Under the pieces are notes generated by a model that ran no database searches, was not told the origin of the DNA, and was given only the letters and a program-made list of their open reading frames with translations. Made by a program: the position numbers and the translations under genes. From assembly GCA_035652075.1 (NCBI GenBank), contig DASREL010000060.1, positions 1-64,000 on the forward strand: a DNA stretch of 64,000 nt. Direction: 5' to 3'. Of the stretch, positions 26,865 to 35,800 are shown piece by piece; the first letter of the stretch is position 1, and the number at the start of each line of letters is the position of its first letter. This stretch comes from Gp6-AA45 sp035652075 (GTDB taxonomy: Bacteria; Acidobacteriota; Vicinamibacteria; Vicinamibacterales; CAVVIG01).

Positions 26865-28009
26865 CCCGTCGTCTCTCCATTGCGCTCTGCGACGACTTCC
26901 GCGAGGAAGGGTGGCCGAGCATGGACCGCGTCGCGGAGACGCTGCACGCCGCGCTCGTCGCGCACCACGCGTCGGAGTTCTCCGTCGAGCGCATCGCGCC
27001 GGAGTTCGCGCGTGCCGCGACGGCGATGCCGCTCGTCGGCGAGGCACACGTCGCGACGAAGATCGATCGCTTCGTTAATCGATTTCTCCGCTATCCGCAG
27101 CACGCGCGCACGTTGACCGATCGGTTCGACGTGTTCCACATCGTCGATCACAGCTACGCGCACGTCGCACACGCGCTGCCGGCCGAGCGGACCGTGATCA
27201 CCTGTCACGACCTGGACGCGTTCCGATCGATTCTCGAGCCGGAGCGCGAACCGCGGTCCGAGGCGTTCCGTCTCGCCACGCGTCGTGTGCTGACCGGGTT
27301 ACAGCGCGCGGCGCGGGTCATGTGCGATACCGCTGCGGTTCGAGACCAGCTTGTCGGCGCGAACCTCATCTCCGCGTCGAAGATCGTCGTCGCGCCGCTT
27401 GGCGTCGACGACGCGTTTTTTGCCGAAACGCGTGACGCTGACGCCGCATCCGGCGCCATCGAGTTGCTGCACGTCGGGTCGACGGCGCCGCGCAAACGCA
27501 TTGACGTCCTGCTGCGCATCGTCGCGTCGCTTGCGCCGGCGTTCCCGCGCCTCCGGCTCGTGCGAGTCGGCGATCCGTTGACGGACGAGCACCGCGCGTT
27601 GGCGCGCAATCTCGGCGTCGCCGACCGCATCGACGAGCGCGGGCTCGTCGACGAAGCGACGTTGCCGTCGCTCTATCGTGACGCGACGCTGGTCCTGCAG
27701 CCGTCGGACCGCGAAGGATTCGGCTTTCCGGTCATCGAGGCGCTGGCATCCGGCACGCCGGTCGTCGCGAGCGATCTCGCGGTGCTGCGCGAAGTGGGCG
27801 GCGCGGCGGTGACGTTCGTTCCGGTCGGCGATGACACCGGCTGGGCGAGCGCGGTGGCGTCGCTGCTGCGCGAGCGTGCCGATTGTCCGGCGCAGTGGGA
27901 CGCGCGTCGAGCGGCCGGCCGCACGCACGCGCGCCGTTTCACCTGGTCTGCCTACGCGGACATCGTCGCCGCCGTCTATCGCGGCGTGGCTGCGGCCGTG
28001 CCTGCATGA
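26861..28009 (+). CDS. Glycosyltransferase family 4
   Basis: A 382-residue GT4 enzyme with GTG start in GTGA. The donor domain begins ELLHVGSTAPRKRIDVLLRI, and the EX7E pair is Glu285/Glu293 (EGFGFPVIE). The segment FHIVDHSYAHVAHALPAERT is typical of mannosyltransferase-like GT4 proteins that carry an HSYAH-type motif. Specificity remains unproven. Confidence 0.88.
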   Translation: MTRRLSIALCDDFREEGWPSMDRVAETLHAALVAHHASEFSVERIAPEFARAATAMPLVGEAHVATKIDRFVNRFLRYPQHARTLTDRFDVFHIVDHSYAHVAHALPAERTVITCHDLDAFRSILEPEREPRSEAFRLATRRVLTGLQRAARVMCDTAAVRDQLVGANLISASKIVVAPLGVDDAFFAETRDADAASGAIELLHVGSTAPRKRIDVLLRIVASLAPAFPRLRLVRVGDPLTDEHRALARNLGVADRIDERGLVDEATLPSLYRDATLVLQPSDREGFGFPVIEALASGTPVVASDLAVLREVGGAAVTFVPVGDDTGWASAVASLLRERADCPAQWDARRAAGRTHARRFTWSAYADIVAAVYRGVAAAVPA

Positions 28010-29166
28010 TGAAGGTCGTTCACGCCGCGAAGTTTTATCCGCCCGTGCCCGGCGGCATGGAAACGGTCGTCGGCGATCTGTGCAGCGGTACTGCCCGCGA
28101 CTGGGAGAACGTCGTCGTCGCGGCGAACAACACGCCGCATTCGGTCCGTGAGTCGCGCGATGGCGTGACGGTCATCCGCGTGGCGTCGTTCGCGCGGCCG
28201 GCGTCAGTACCGCTCTGCCCGTCGCTGCCGTGGCATTTGTGGCGGCAGCACGCGGATTGCGTCGTGCTGCACGAGCCGAATCCGATTGCCGGCACATCGC
28301 TGTGGCTGCGCACGCCGGCGCCCCGGCTCGTCATCTGGCATCACAGCGATCTGTTGCGCCCGTGGTGGGCGCTCCCGACGTACGCGCGCGTCGTGCAGCG
28401 CGCGCTGTATCGGCGCGCCGATTGCGTCATCGTGTCGAACCCGGTGCTCGCGACGCGATCGCCGTTGGTGAGGTTCGCGCGGCGCGTCGCGGTCATTCCG
28501 TTCGGCATCGATCTCGCGCGCTTCGAGCGGACACACGACGCGCAACAGACGACGAGCATCGCGGAAATCCATCGTGAAACCCGCGGACCTCGACTGCTGT
28601 TCGTCGGACGACTCGTGTACTACAAGGGCGTCAACGTGCTGCTCGATGCGCTGCGCGACTGGCCAGGTTCGCTCATCGTCGTCGGGGAAGGGCCGCTCGC
28701 ACACACATTGCGGCAGCGCGCCGAGGCGCTCGGCGTCGCCGATCGGATCATGTGGGCGGGTCACGTGGCGGATGCGGATCTCCCGGCGTACTACCGAGCT
28801 GCCGACGCGTTCGTATTGCCGTCGCTGGCGATCACCGAGACGTTCGGCGTCGCGCAGGTCGAGGCGATGGCATCGGGGCTGCCGGTCGTCAGCACGAACC
28901 TGCCGACCGGCGTGCCATGGGTCAATCAGCACGACGTCAGCGGTCTGGTGGTCGAGCCGAACGATGCCGCGGCGCTCGGACGGGCGCTGCGACGGCTCGC
29001 CGCCGACGATGCGCTGCGGCGAAGGCTGGCGGACGGCGCGCGGCAGCGGGCGCGATCGCTCTTCAGTCGTGAGCGCATGATTGCGTCGTTTCGCGACGTC
29101 ATCGACACGGTGGTGCGCACACCCGAGCGGCTCGACGAACGGCTGGCCGCTGCTGGAGTGCGATGA
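28006..29166 (+). CDS. Glycosyltransferase family 4
   Basis: A 386-residue GT4 enzyme. The start is MMKVVHAAKFYPPVPGGMET with the glycine loop. The donor domain is RLLFVGRLVYYKGVNVLLDA, and the EX7E pair is Glu278/Glu286 (ETFGVAQVE). It is directly followed by the priming transferase with an ATGA overlap. The first ATG of the doublet (28006) overlaps the upstream stop. Confidence 0.89.
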   Translation: MMKVVHAAKFYPPVPGGMETVVGDLCSGTARDWENVVVAANNTPHSVRESRDGVTVIRVASFARPASVPLCPSLPWHLWRQHADCVVLHEPNPIAGTSLWLRTPAPRLVIWHHSDLLRPWWALPTYARVVQRALYRRADCVIVSNPVLATRSPLVRFARRVAVIPFGIDLARFERTHDAQQTTSIAEIHRETRGPRLLFVGRLVYYKGVNVLLDALRDWPGSLIVVGEGPLAHTLRQRAEALGVADRIMWAGHVADADLPAYYRAADAFVLPSLAITETFGVAQVEAMASGLPVVSTNLPTGVPWVNQHDVSGLVVEPNDAAALGRALRRLAADDALRRRLADGARQRARSLFSRERMIASFRDVIDTVVRTPERLDERLAAAGVR

Positions 29167-29774
29167 ACCGCGTGGCGAAGCGCACGTTGGACGTGACGCT
29201 CGCCGGCCTCGGCATCGTCCTGTCGTCGCCGCTGTGGGCGGTGATCGCGGCCGCGATCAAACTCGACTCGGATGGTCCGGTGTTCTTCCAACAGGCGCGC
29301 GTCGGCGCGGCGGGACGTCCGTTCCTGGTGTTGAAGTTTCGCTCGATGATTGCGGACGCCGAGCGCGCGAGCGGTCCGTTGCAGGCGGAAGATGCCGACC
29401 CGCGCGTCACGCGCGTCGGTCGTCTGTTGCGCGCGACGGCGATGGACGAACTGCCGCAGCTGTGGAACATCTTTCGCGGCGACATGAGCTTCGTCGGCCC
29501 GCGCGCGCTGAGGCCGGAGGAAATGGAAGTCGCCGGCGGGGAAGTGATCCCGCTCGAGCGCATTCCCGGCTTCGAGGAACGCTGCGCGGTGCCGCCGGGC
29601 CTGACCGGCATCGCGCAGATTTACGCGCCGCGCGACATCACGCGCCGGCAGAAATTCCGCTTCGATCGGCTCTATATCCAGCGTCAATCGTTCCTGCTCG
29701 ATGTTCGGTTGATCGCGTTGTCGTTCTGGATTTCGTTGAGAGGCACGTGGGAGACGCGAGCAAAGAAGTTCTGA
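29163..29774 (+). CDS. Priming sugar-phosphate transferase (bacterial sugar transferase family)
   Basis: A 203-residue monotopic phosphoglycosyl transferase. It should start repeat-unit assembly by putting a sugar 1-phosphate on undecaprenyl phosphate. It begins KRTLDVTLAGLGIVLSSPLW, the family's re-entrant membrane helix. It then has the KFRSM block, the DELPQLWNIFRGDMSFVGPR signature and PGLTGIAQ. It lacks the four-helix N-terminal domain of WbaP/WcaJ, so it is the short PglC/EpsL type. Such genes often sit near one end of the locus, as here. Confidence 0.92.
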   Translation: MNRVAKRTLDVTLAGLGIVLSSPLWAVIAAAIKLDSDGPVFFQQARVGAAGRPFLVLKFRSMIADAERASGPLQAEDADPRVTRVGRLLRATAMDELPQLWNIFRGDMSFVGPRALRPEEMEVAGGEVIPLERIPGFEERCAVPPGLTGIAQIYAPRDITRRQKFRFDRLYIQRQSFLLDVRLIALSFWISLRGTWETRAKKF

Positions 29775-30538
29775 CCGCGATCAAAGACGGTCATTACGCG
29801 GCGAAGCAGATTTACTGCAAAGACCGGATGATCGCGTGGAGCCACCGCCGTCGCTTCGAGACGGGGCTGCAACTCGCCGCGCGCTTTCGCGGCCAGCGGA
29901 TCCTCGATTACGGATGCGGCGACGGTACCTTTCTCGCGTTGCTGCTGGCGTCGCCTGACGCGCCGGGTTCGGCCGTCGGCGCCGAACTCGACGATGTGCA
30001 GGTGCACGATTGCCGCGCGCGGCTCGGCGCGTTGCCGGGCGTCGCCTTCGAGCTGATTGCGAACCTCGATCGGCCGGAGCACGCCGGCGCTTACGACGGC
30101 ATCGTGTGCATGGAGGTTCTCGAACACGTCGTCAACGTGGACGCGATCGTCGACCGGCTGTGGCGGCTGCTCGCGGACCGGGGGACGCTGCTCGTGAGCG
30201 TCCCCGTCGAAACGGGTGTCCCGCTGGTGATCAAGCAGTCGGCGCGGCGGATTGCCGGTTGGCGACGACTCGGTGATTACGACACGACGAGCCGCTATAC
30301 CTGGCGCGAACTCGCCGCCGGCGTTGTCGCGGGCCGCGGCCAACACATACGCCGGCCGGTCTACGAAGGCACGGCGGGACCGCCGTATCACGATCACAAG
30401 GGGTTCAACTGGCGTGCGCTGGCCGACCGCATTTCGCGCCGGTTTGCGATCGAGTCGATCGTCGCCTCTCCGATCCGGTGGCTAGGGCCGTCGCTGGCGA
30501 CGCAGGTCTGGTTCGTGGCGCATAAAAGGCCCGTATAA
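29747..30538 (+). CDS. Class I SAM-dependent methyltransferase
   Basis: A 263-residue enzyme with motif I ILDYGCGDGTFLALL (Asp54) and MEVLEHVVNVDAIVDRLW. It is similar in type to 3-demethylubiquinone/sugar methyltransferases. The GTG at 29747 is the first reasonable start and gives a 28-base overlap with the priming transferase. It is the last gene of the contiguous run; the stop codon is part of the TATAAT box of the next gene. It is the sixth methyltransferase of the operon. Confidence 0.83.
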   Translation: MGDASKEVLTAIKDGHYAAKQIYCKDRMIAWSHRRRFETGLQLAARFRGQRILDYGCGDGTFLALLLASPDAPGSAVGAELDDVQVHDCRARLGALPGVAFELIANLDRPEHAGAYDGIVCMEVLEHVVNVDAIVDRLWRLLADRGTLLVSVPVETGVPLVIKQSARRIAGWRRLGDYDTTSRYTWRELAAGVVAGRGQHIRRPVYEGTAGPPYHDHKGFNWRALADRISRRFAIESIVASPIRWLGPSLATQVWFVAHKRPV

Positions 30539-30539
30539 T
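30534..30539 (+). promoter_or_regulatory. Consensus -10 box (TATAAT) before the flavoprotein gene
   Basis: A perfect TATAAT ends 7 bases before the GTG start at 30547, so a transcript from it would be leaderless or nearly so. No good -35 is seen at 16-18 bases upstream. It overlaps the stop codon of the preceding methyltransferase gene. Confidence 0.45.
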
Positions 30540-30546
30540 CTCTCCC

Positions 30547-31698
30547 GTGTTCGACGCGATCATCGTCGGCGGCGGCCCCGCCGGCCTGTATGCGGCCGGC
30601 GAGCTTGCCCGTGCCGGCGCACACGTCGTCGTTGTCGAAGAACACCCGACGATCGGCGAACCGGTGCATTGCACCGGCGTGCTGGCGGCGAGCGCCTTCG
30701 ACGAATTCCGCATCCCCACCCATTCGGTATTGAACGAACTACGGACGGTGCAGTTCTACGCGCCAGCCGGGTTCGCCATCGGGTATTCCACGCCGACGAC
30801 CGAAGCGGTTGTCATCGATCGGGCGCGGTTCGACGCCGATTTGGCCGCTCGCGCGACGTCGGCCGGCGCGACGCTCCATCGCGGTGCGCGCGCAACGGCG
30901 CTCACGGTCGACGAGGACGGCGTGTCGCTGGCCGTCGGTGACGAGATCCTGCGAGGCCGCACGTGCGTCCTCGCGTGCGGCGCCCACTACGCGTTTCAGC
31001 GCCGCGTCGGCCTCGGCATGCCGCGGCTGATGTTGAATTCGGCGCAGGCCGAACTGCCCGCGTCGCGCCTGCGCGACGTCGAAGTGCACTTCGGGAGTGC
31101 GATCGCACCGGCTGGATTTGCGTGGGCGGTGCCGGTGCAGCGCGACCGTCCGTACGTCCGCGTTGGCGTGATGTGCGAGGGCGACGCGGCTCGGATGTTC
31201 CAGCGCATGCTCGAGGCGATCGCGCCGCGATGGGGCGTCGACGCCACCGCGCCGCAGCCGCGGCAGAAAGTCCTGCCGCTCGCGCCCCTCAAGCAGACCT
31301 ACACCGATCGCGTCGTCGTGCTCGGCGACGCGGCCGGACTCGTGAAGCCGACGACCGGCGGCGGCATCTATTACAGCCTCGTGAGCGCAGCGATCGCGTC
31401 GACGACATTGATTCGCGCGCTCGCGCGCGACGACGTCTCTGCGGCGACGTTGTCCGAGTACCAGGTCCAGTGGAGGAGACGGTTGGGCGGCGAACTGCGC
31501 TGGCAGCTCGTCCTCCGCCGGATCGCGCAGCGCCTGAGCGATTCGCAAATCGACAGTCTCTTCGATCTCGCGCGCACCGACGGCCTCATGCCGCTGATGC
31601 GCCAGACCGCCGCCTTCAACCGCCACAGCGACTTCATCGTCGCGCTGTTGAAGCATCCCCCCGCACGCCGCGTGCTGTTCCGAGCCGCGCTCGCCTAG
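30547..31698 (+). CDS. FAD-dependent oxidoreductase, geranylgeranyl-reductase family
   Basis: A 383-residue flavoprotein. The dinucleotide-binding GGGPAG is at residues 8-13. The family signature GEPVHCTGVL is near 38-47, and the FAD-binding GDAAGLVKPTTGGGIYYSL near 260. Geranylgeranyl reductases saturate polyprenyl chains. Next to a polysaccharide operon, reduction of a lipid carrier is conceivable, but so is a role with the peptide cluster downstream; neither is shown. Separate transcription from the TATAAT at 30534 is possible. The GTG start has no Shine-Dalgarno. Confidence 0.83.
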   Translation: MFDAIIVGGGPAGLYAAGELARAGAHVVVVEEHPTIGEPVHCTGVLAASAFDEFRIPTHSVLNELRTVQFYAPAGFAIGYSTPTTEAVVIDRARFDADLAARATSAGATLHRGARATALTVDEDGVSLAVGDEILRGRTCVLACGAHYAFQRRVGLGMPRLMLNSAQAELPASRLRDVEVHFGSAIAPAGFAWAVPVQRDRPYVRVGVMCEGDAARMFQRMLEAIAPRWGVDATAPQPRQKVLPLAPLKQTYTDRVVVLGDAAGLVKPTTGGGIYYSLVSAAIASTTLIRALARDDVSAATLSEYQVQWRRRLGGELRWQLVLRRIAQRLSDSQIDSLFDLARTDGLMPLMRQTAAFNRHSDFIVALLKHPPARRVLFRAALA

Positions 31699-31704
31699 GG
31701 TTCC

Positions 31705-32799
31705 GTGACCGCATCACAGTTGGCTGCGTGCCTGCGCACGGGATCAGCGCAGGACACCGCGGGTGTCGACGTCGAGGCGCTCGTGACGTCGGCGACGCGG
31801 CACAACGTCGCCGCGCTGGTGTACGTCGCGCTGCGCGGCGGCAGGTCGGCGGCGGTGGACCGGCTTGGACGCATCGCTCGCGAGCACGCGCTGATGGAGT
31901 CGGTGCAGCGCGCGGACGCGATCCGTGTCATCGAGGCGCTTGGCGCGGCGGGCATTTCGGCGCTTCTCTTCAAAGGCACCGCGCTCGCGTACTCCCTCTA
32001 CGAGGAGCCCTGGCTCCGGCCGCGCGCGGATACCGACCTTCTGATCCAGGAGGCAGATGCGGCGCGGACAGCGGAGATCCTCGACGGCATCGGGTACGCG
32101 CGCGTGCCACGTCCTGAAGGCCAGTACGTGACGCATCAGTTCACGTACGTCGGTACGGCCGATGGGATCGCGACCGCGTACGACATCCATTGGCGAATTG
32201 CTGATCCGCAGGTCTTCGCGCGCGCGTTGACGTTCGAAGGACTGCAGGCGCGGTCGGTCGCCGTTCCGGCGCTCGGCACGGGTGCGCGGCGCGTGAGCGA
32301 CGTCGATGCGCTGGTGATCGCGTGCGTCCACCGCGTCGCCCATCACTACGACGATGACCAACTGATCAGGACGGTCGACATCGACCGATTGAGCCGACGC
32401 CTGACGAGTGGGGACTGGGACCTGTTTGTTGAAATCGCAACGACCGCTTGCATCCGCGCTGTGTGCGGCCGCGGGATCGCGCTTTCACAAGATATGTTCG
32501 AAACACCGGTCCCCGACTCGGTCGTGCGCGCTCTCGAGTCTGCGGACGGAGAGCCAAGTGCGACCTACTTGCGCCCTGGGTTACGAAAGATTGACATCTT
32601 GTACTCTGACCTGAGGGCACTGACGAACACGGCGGCTCGTGTCCGATTGGTCCGAGAACATCTCTTCCCACCACTTACAGTTGTGTCAGCGGATTCCACG
32701 AACTCTGCTCGCAAGTTCTTAAAAATAGGCTATTTGTGGCGTATAATCCACGGTGCGTCAGGCTGGTTCAAGCCGCTGCGTCCGCCAGAAAAAACCTAA
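31705..32799 (+). CDS. Nucleotidyltransferase-family protein (PF14907 type)
   Basis: A 364-residue protein of the uncharacterised NTP_transf_5 family. The metal-binding pair Asp109/Asp111 lies in RPRADTDLLI, preceded by LLFKGTALAYSLYEEPWLRP, the family's core. The pattern HRVAHHYDDDQLIRTVDIDR follows. Members often accompany lasso-peptide clusters, including that for paeninodin, beside an HprK-like kinase; both are present here. What is transferred is unknown. GTG start six bases after the flavoprotein stop. The last third has much lower GC than the first two thirds. Confidence 0.82.
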   Translation: MTASQLAACLRTGSAQDTAGVDVEALVTSATRHNVAALVYVALRGGRSAAVDRLGRIAREHALMESVQRADAIRVIEALGAAGISALLFKGTALAYSLYEEPWLRPRADTDLLIQEADAARTAEILDGIGYARVPRPEGQYVTHQFTYVGTADGIATAYDIHWRIADPQVFARALTFEGLQARSVAVPALGTGARRVSDVDALVIACVHRVAHHYDDDQLIRTVDIDRLSRRLTSGDWDLFVEIATTACIRAVCGRGIALSQDMFETPVPDSVVRALESADGEPSATYLRPGLRKIDILYSDLRALTNTAARVRLVREHLFPPLTVVSADSTNSARKFLKIGYLWRIIHGASGWFKPLRPPEKT

Positions 32800-32863
32800 G
32801 CTGAGCCGCAGTTTTCCGTTGCGCGACTCTATCCGTTGGGCTATCCTTCTAGGTACCTAATAC
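32742..32863 (+). promoter_or_regulatory. Candidate promoters for the secreted Ig-like protein
   Basis: Two weak candidates. TATAAT at 32742-32747 lies inside the nucleotidyltransferase gene with only TTAAAA 17 bases upstream. TTGGGC (32836-32841), a 16-base spacer and TAATAC (32858-32863) lie in the intergenic gap. The region is AT-rich for this genome, which favours promoter activity, but neither site is strong. Confidence 0.3.
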
Positions 32864-32887
32864 TGCCACCAAGTCCGTTATTGTCAT

Positions 32888-35800
32888 ATGCGTATACCAC
32901 TTCTCAAAAGGACCCTCATCGCTACGACCTTCGCGGTCGCGCTTGGCGTGACGATGGTCGTCACGACGCACGCACAACCAGCGTGCAATCGTGGCGCGAA
33001 TGGGACGGGCTGGTGTTCAGGCGATTTGTTGATCGGCTCCGGCGCCGTCATCGATCAGCTCATTCATCAGAACGCTCAACCGGCGGGCTGCCAACTCGGC
33101 AACGGCGCCGATTCGAATCCGATCAAGGACGATAACGGCAACATCATCAAAGACGCGAACAATCGCTCAATCTGGGACTGCGCCGTGCGCCAGAACGCCG
33201 GCACCTATTTCCTCTACGATCAAAACGGCGCGCAGGTCACTAACGGAGCGGGTGCGGTCAAAGTGACCGACGCGCTTGCGTCCGGAACGAGCATCATCGA
33301 CGCGCAATCGCATCAGGCCGCGAACACGACGTCGTGGGACATCGTGACCAACACGATGACCACTCACGAGAACTCGTGGTGGACGACCGGCTGCGCGCAG
33401 TCGCCGACGATCGCCGGACCGCTGCTCACCACCGGCTTCTGGTCGAACGTCGTCAGCGCCGTGCCGAACGGCGGCACGGCAGCGACGCAAGGTCTTTCGC
33501 TCGGCAACCTCACGCGCGTGTCGAACGGTGTCGGCGGTGTGTACGGCGGTTTCCAACCAGGTGGCGCCGAATCGGTTGTGTTCGATCGGGCGGGCAACTA
33601 CTACATCGGCACGGTCGACGGCACGAACAACATCTTCAAGTTCGATCCGAACGGCACGCTTCTCGACACATGGACGGTGCCGACGATCAATAACGGCACG
33701 GTCGAACAATCGCGCGGCACCGATTGGCTCGAGCTCGCGGCAGACGGCCAGACGATGTACTACACGTCGGAGAGCGACACGATCACCGTGTTCCGTCTTG
33801 ATCGGCAGCCGATCAGCAACTCGAAGGTGGCGCTCGATCCGTTGAACCCAAGCGGTCCTTCGACGACCCTGGACACGCTTGTTGCGCCGATTACCGACTT
33901 TGCCGGCGACCCGAGCAACTCGCTCTTCGGAAAAATCCAGCTCCAGGCGAACAACGGCGTGAACCCGCCGTCGACGACCTACGCGCTGCGGCTGCTACCC
34001 CCGGGTGACGGCAGCGGCGGTTTCATCGTTGCCGGCGGCTACGACGTGTTCCGCCTCGGCCTCGATGGCAAGCTGATTAGAAGTTACCTTCAGCCGTCGC
34101 AGCAGGGAAAAACCTGGTTCGCGATGGACATCACGCCGGACGGTCAGTTCTTCTGGACCGCATCGCTGCCGCTCGCGTCCGAGTTCGGCTGGACGATGTG
34201 GGATCCCACGGTCAACCCGAGCACGGTTCTGAATTTCCACATCGGCACAGGACAGCAGGTCGGCTCGTTTACGCCGCAGGGCGGCTCGGTCACCGGTCTG
34301 TGCATCGTCAAGGAATACACCAGCGGTACCGGCCCGGACTGCAGCGATCCTGCCAACTCAGCGAATTCGCTCTGCCACCCGATTCCGGCGAGTTGCGATG
34401 TCAACTCGACCGATCCAGCGTGCAAGATCAACTTCGCGCCGGTCGTTGGCCCCGTCCCGGATCAGCACTGGGCGGAAGGACAGGCGATCACGACGATCAC
34501 GATTCCGGTCACGGATCCGACGAATACCACGCTCACGATGAGCAAGTCGTTCCTGCCGGCGGGCGTCACGATTACGCAGAGCGGCAACACGTTCACGATG
34601 AGCGGCACGCTCGGCTTCAATACCGACACGACCGGGACGCCGACGACGCTCACCGTTACGAACGGCCGCGGCGTGTCGGCGTCGACGACGTTCACCTGGT
34701 TCATCACCGGCACCGACGCACCGCCGACGCTCGTGGCGAATGGCGTCACGCCGTCGTCGGTGACGACCGGCGTCCGCGTCCAGCACGGCGTTCCGTTGAC
34801 CACCGCGTCGCCGTTGTCGCTGGGATCGAACATCGTCGTCCAGTCGCAGGATCAGGACTCGTGCGACGGCCCAACCGGTTCGCTGCAAAACGGACCCAGT
34901 GGCCTCACGTTCTCGACCAGGGTGAACGCGACGGCATGCCTCTCGTCGAGCGACATCTGGCTCACGACGATCAGTGGCGCACCGTACGTCCCGGTCGCTT
35001 CGCTGCCGCCGGTCACTGGCTACGGAACGAACGGCGTGACGTTGTCGAGCACTTTCGTGCTGACCGACGGCGGCGGCAAGACGGTCACCATGCCGATCAG
35101 TTGGGTGCTCCTCAACACGGCACCGGTTCTGACTGTTCCTGCCACGCAAACGCTGCACGGCAGCGTGACGGCGCTGCACGCGACGGCAACTGATGCCAAC
35201 AACGATCCGGTGAAGTTCACCGCGACGGGATTGCCGGCAGGCGTCACAATCGATGCGACCACCGGCAATTTCAACGGATCGCCGACCGCCGCGGGTGTGT
35301 TCACGATCAATGTGACGGCCGATGATGGCGTCGGCGGCGTGACGACCAAGTCGTTCACGCTGACGATCGCGAACACGCCGCCGCAAATCACGGTTCCGCC
35401 GAACCAGACGCGTCACGTCGGAACCGTCATTTCGCCGGCCGTCGTCGCCACCGCGAAGGACAATGACGGCGATCCGTTTACGTTCACTGTCGATCCGACG
35501 ACGCTTCCGCCTGGCGTGACGGCGTCCGCGCCGACGACCGTCAGCGGCGTCACGACGATCCAGTTCAGCGGCACGCCGACCGCAGTCGGCAACTACACGA
35601 CGAAGCTGACGGCGACCGATAGCTTCAACCAGACGACGACGGCGACGTTCACGTGGGCGATCACCAACGCGGTGCCGACGTTGACGAACCCCGGCTCGCA
35701 GTTCTCTGTGCCGAACGCGCCTTTCGCGCTGCAACTTCAGGCGTCGGATGCCGACCTGGATCCGCTGGCGTGGTCGATCACCGGGTTGCCGGCTGGGTTG

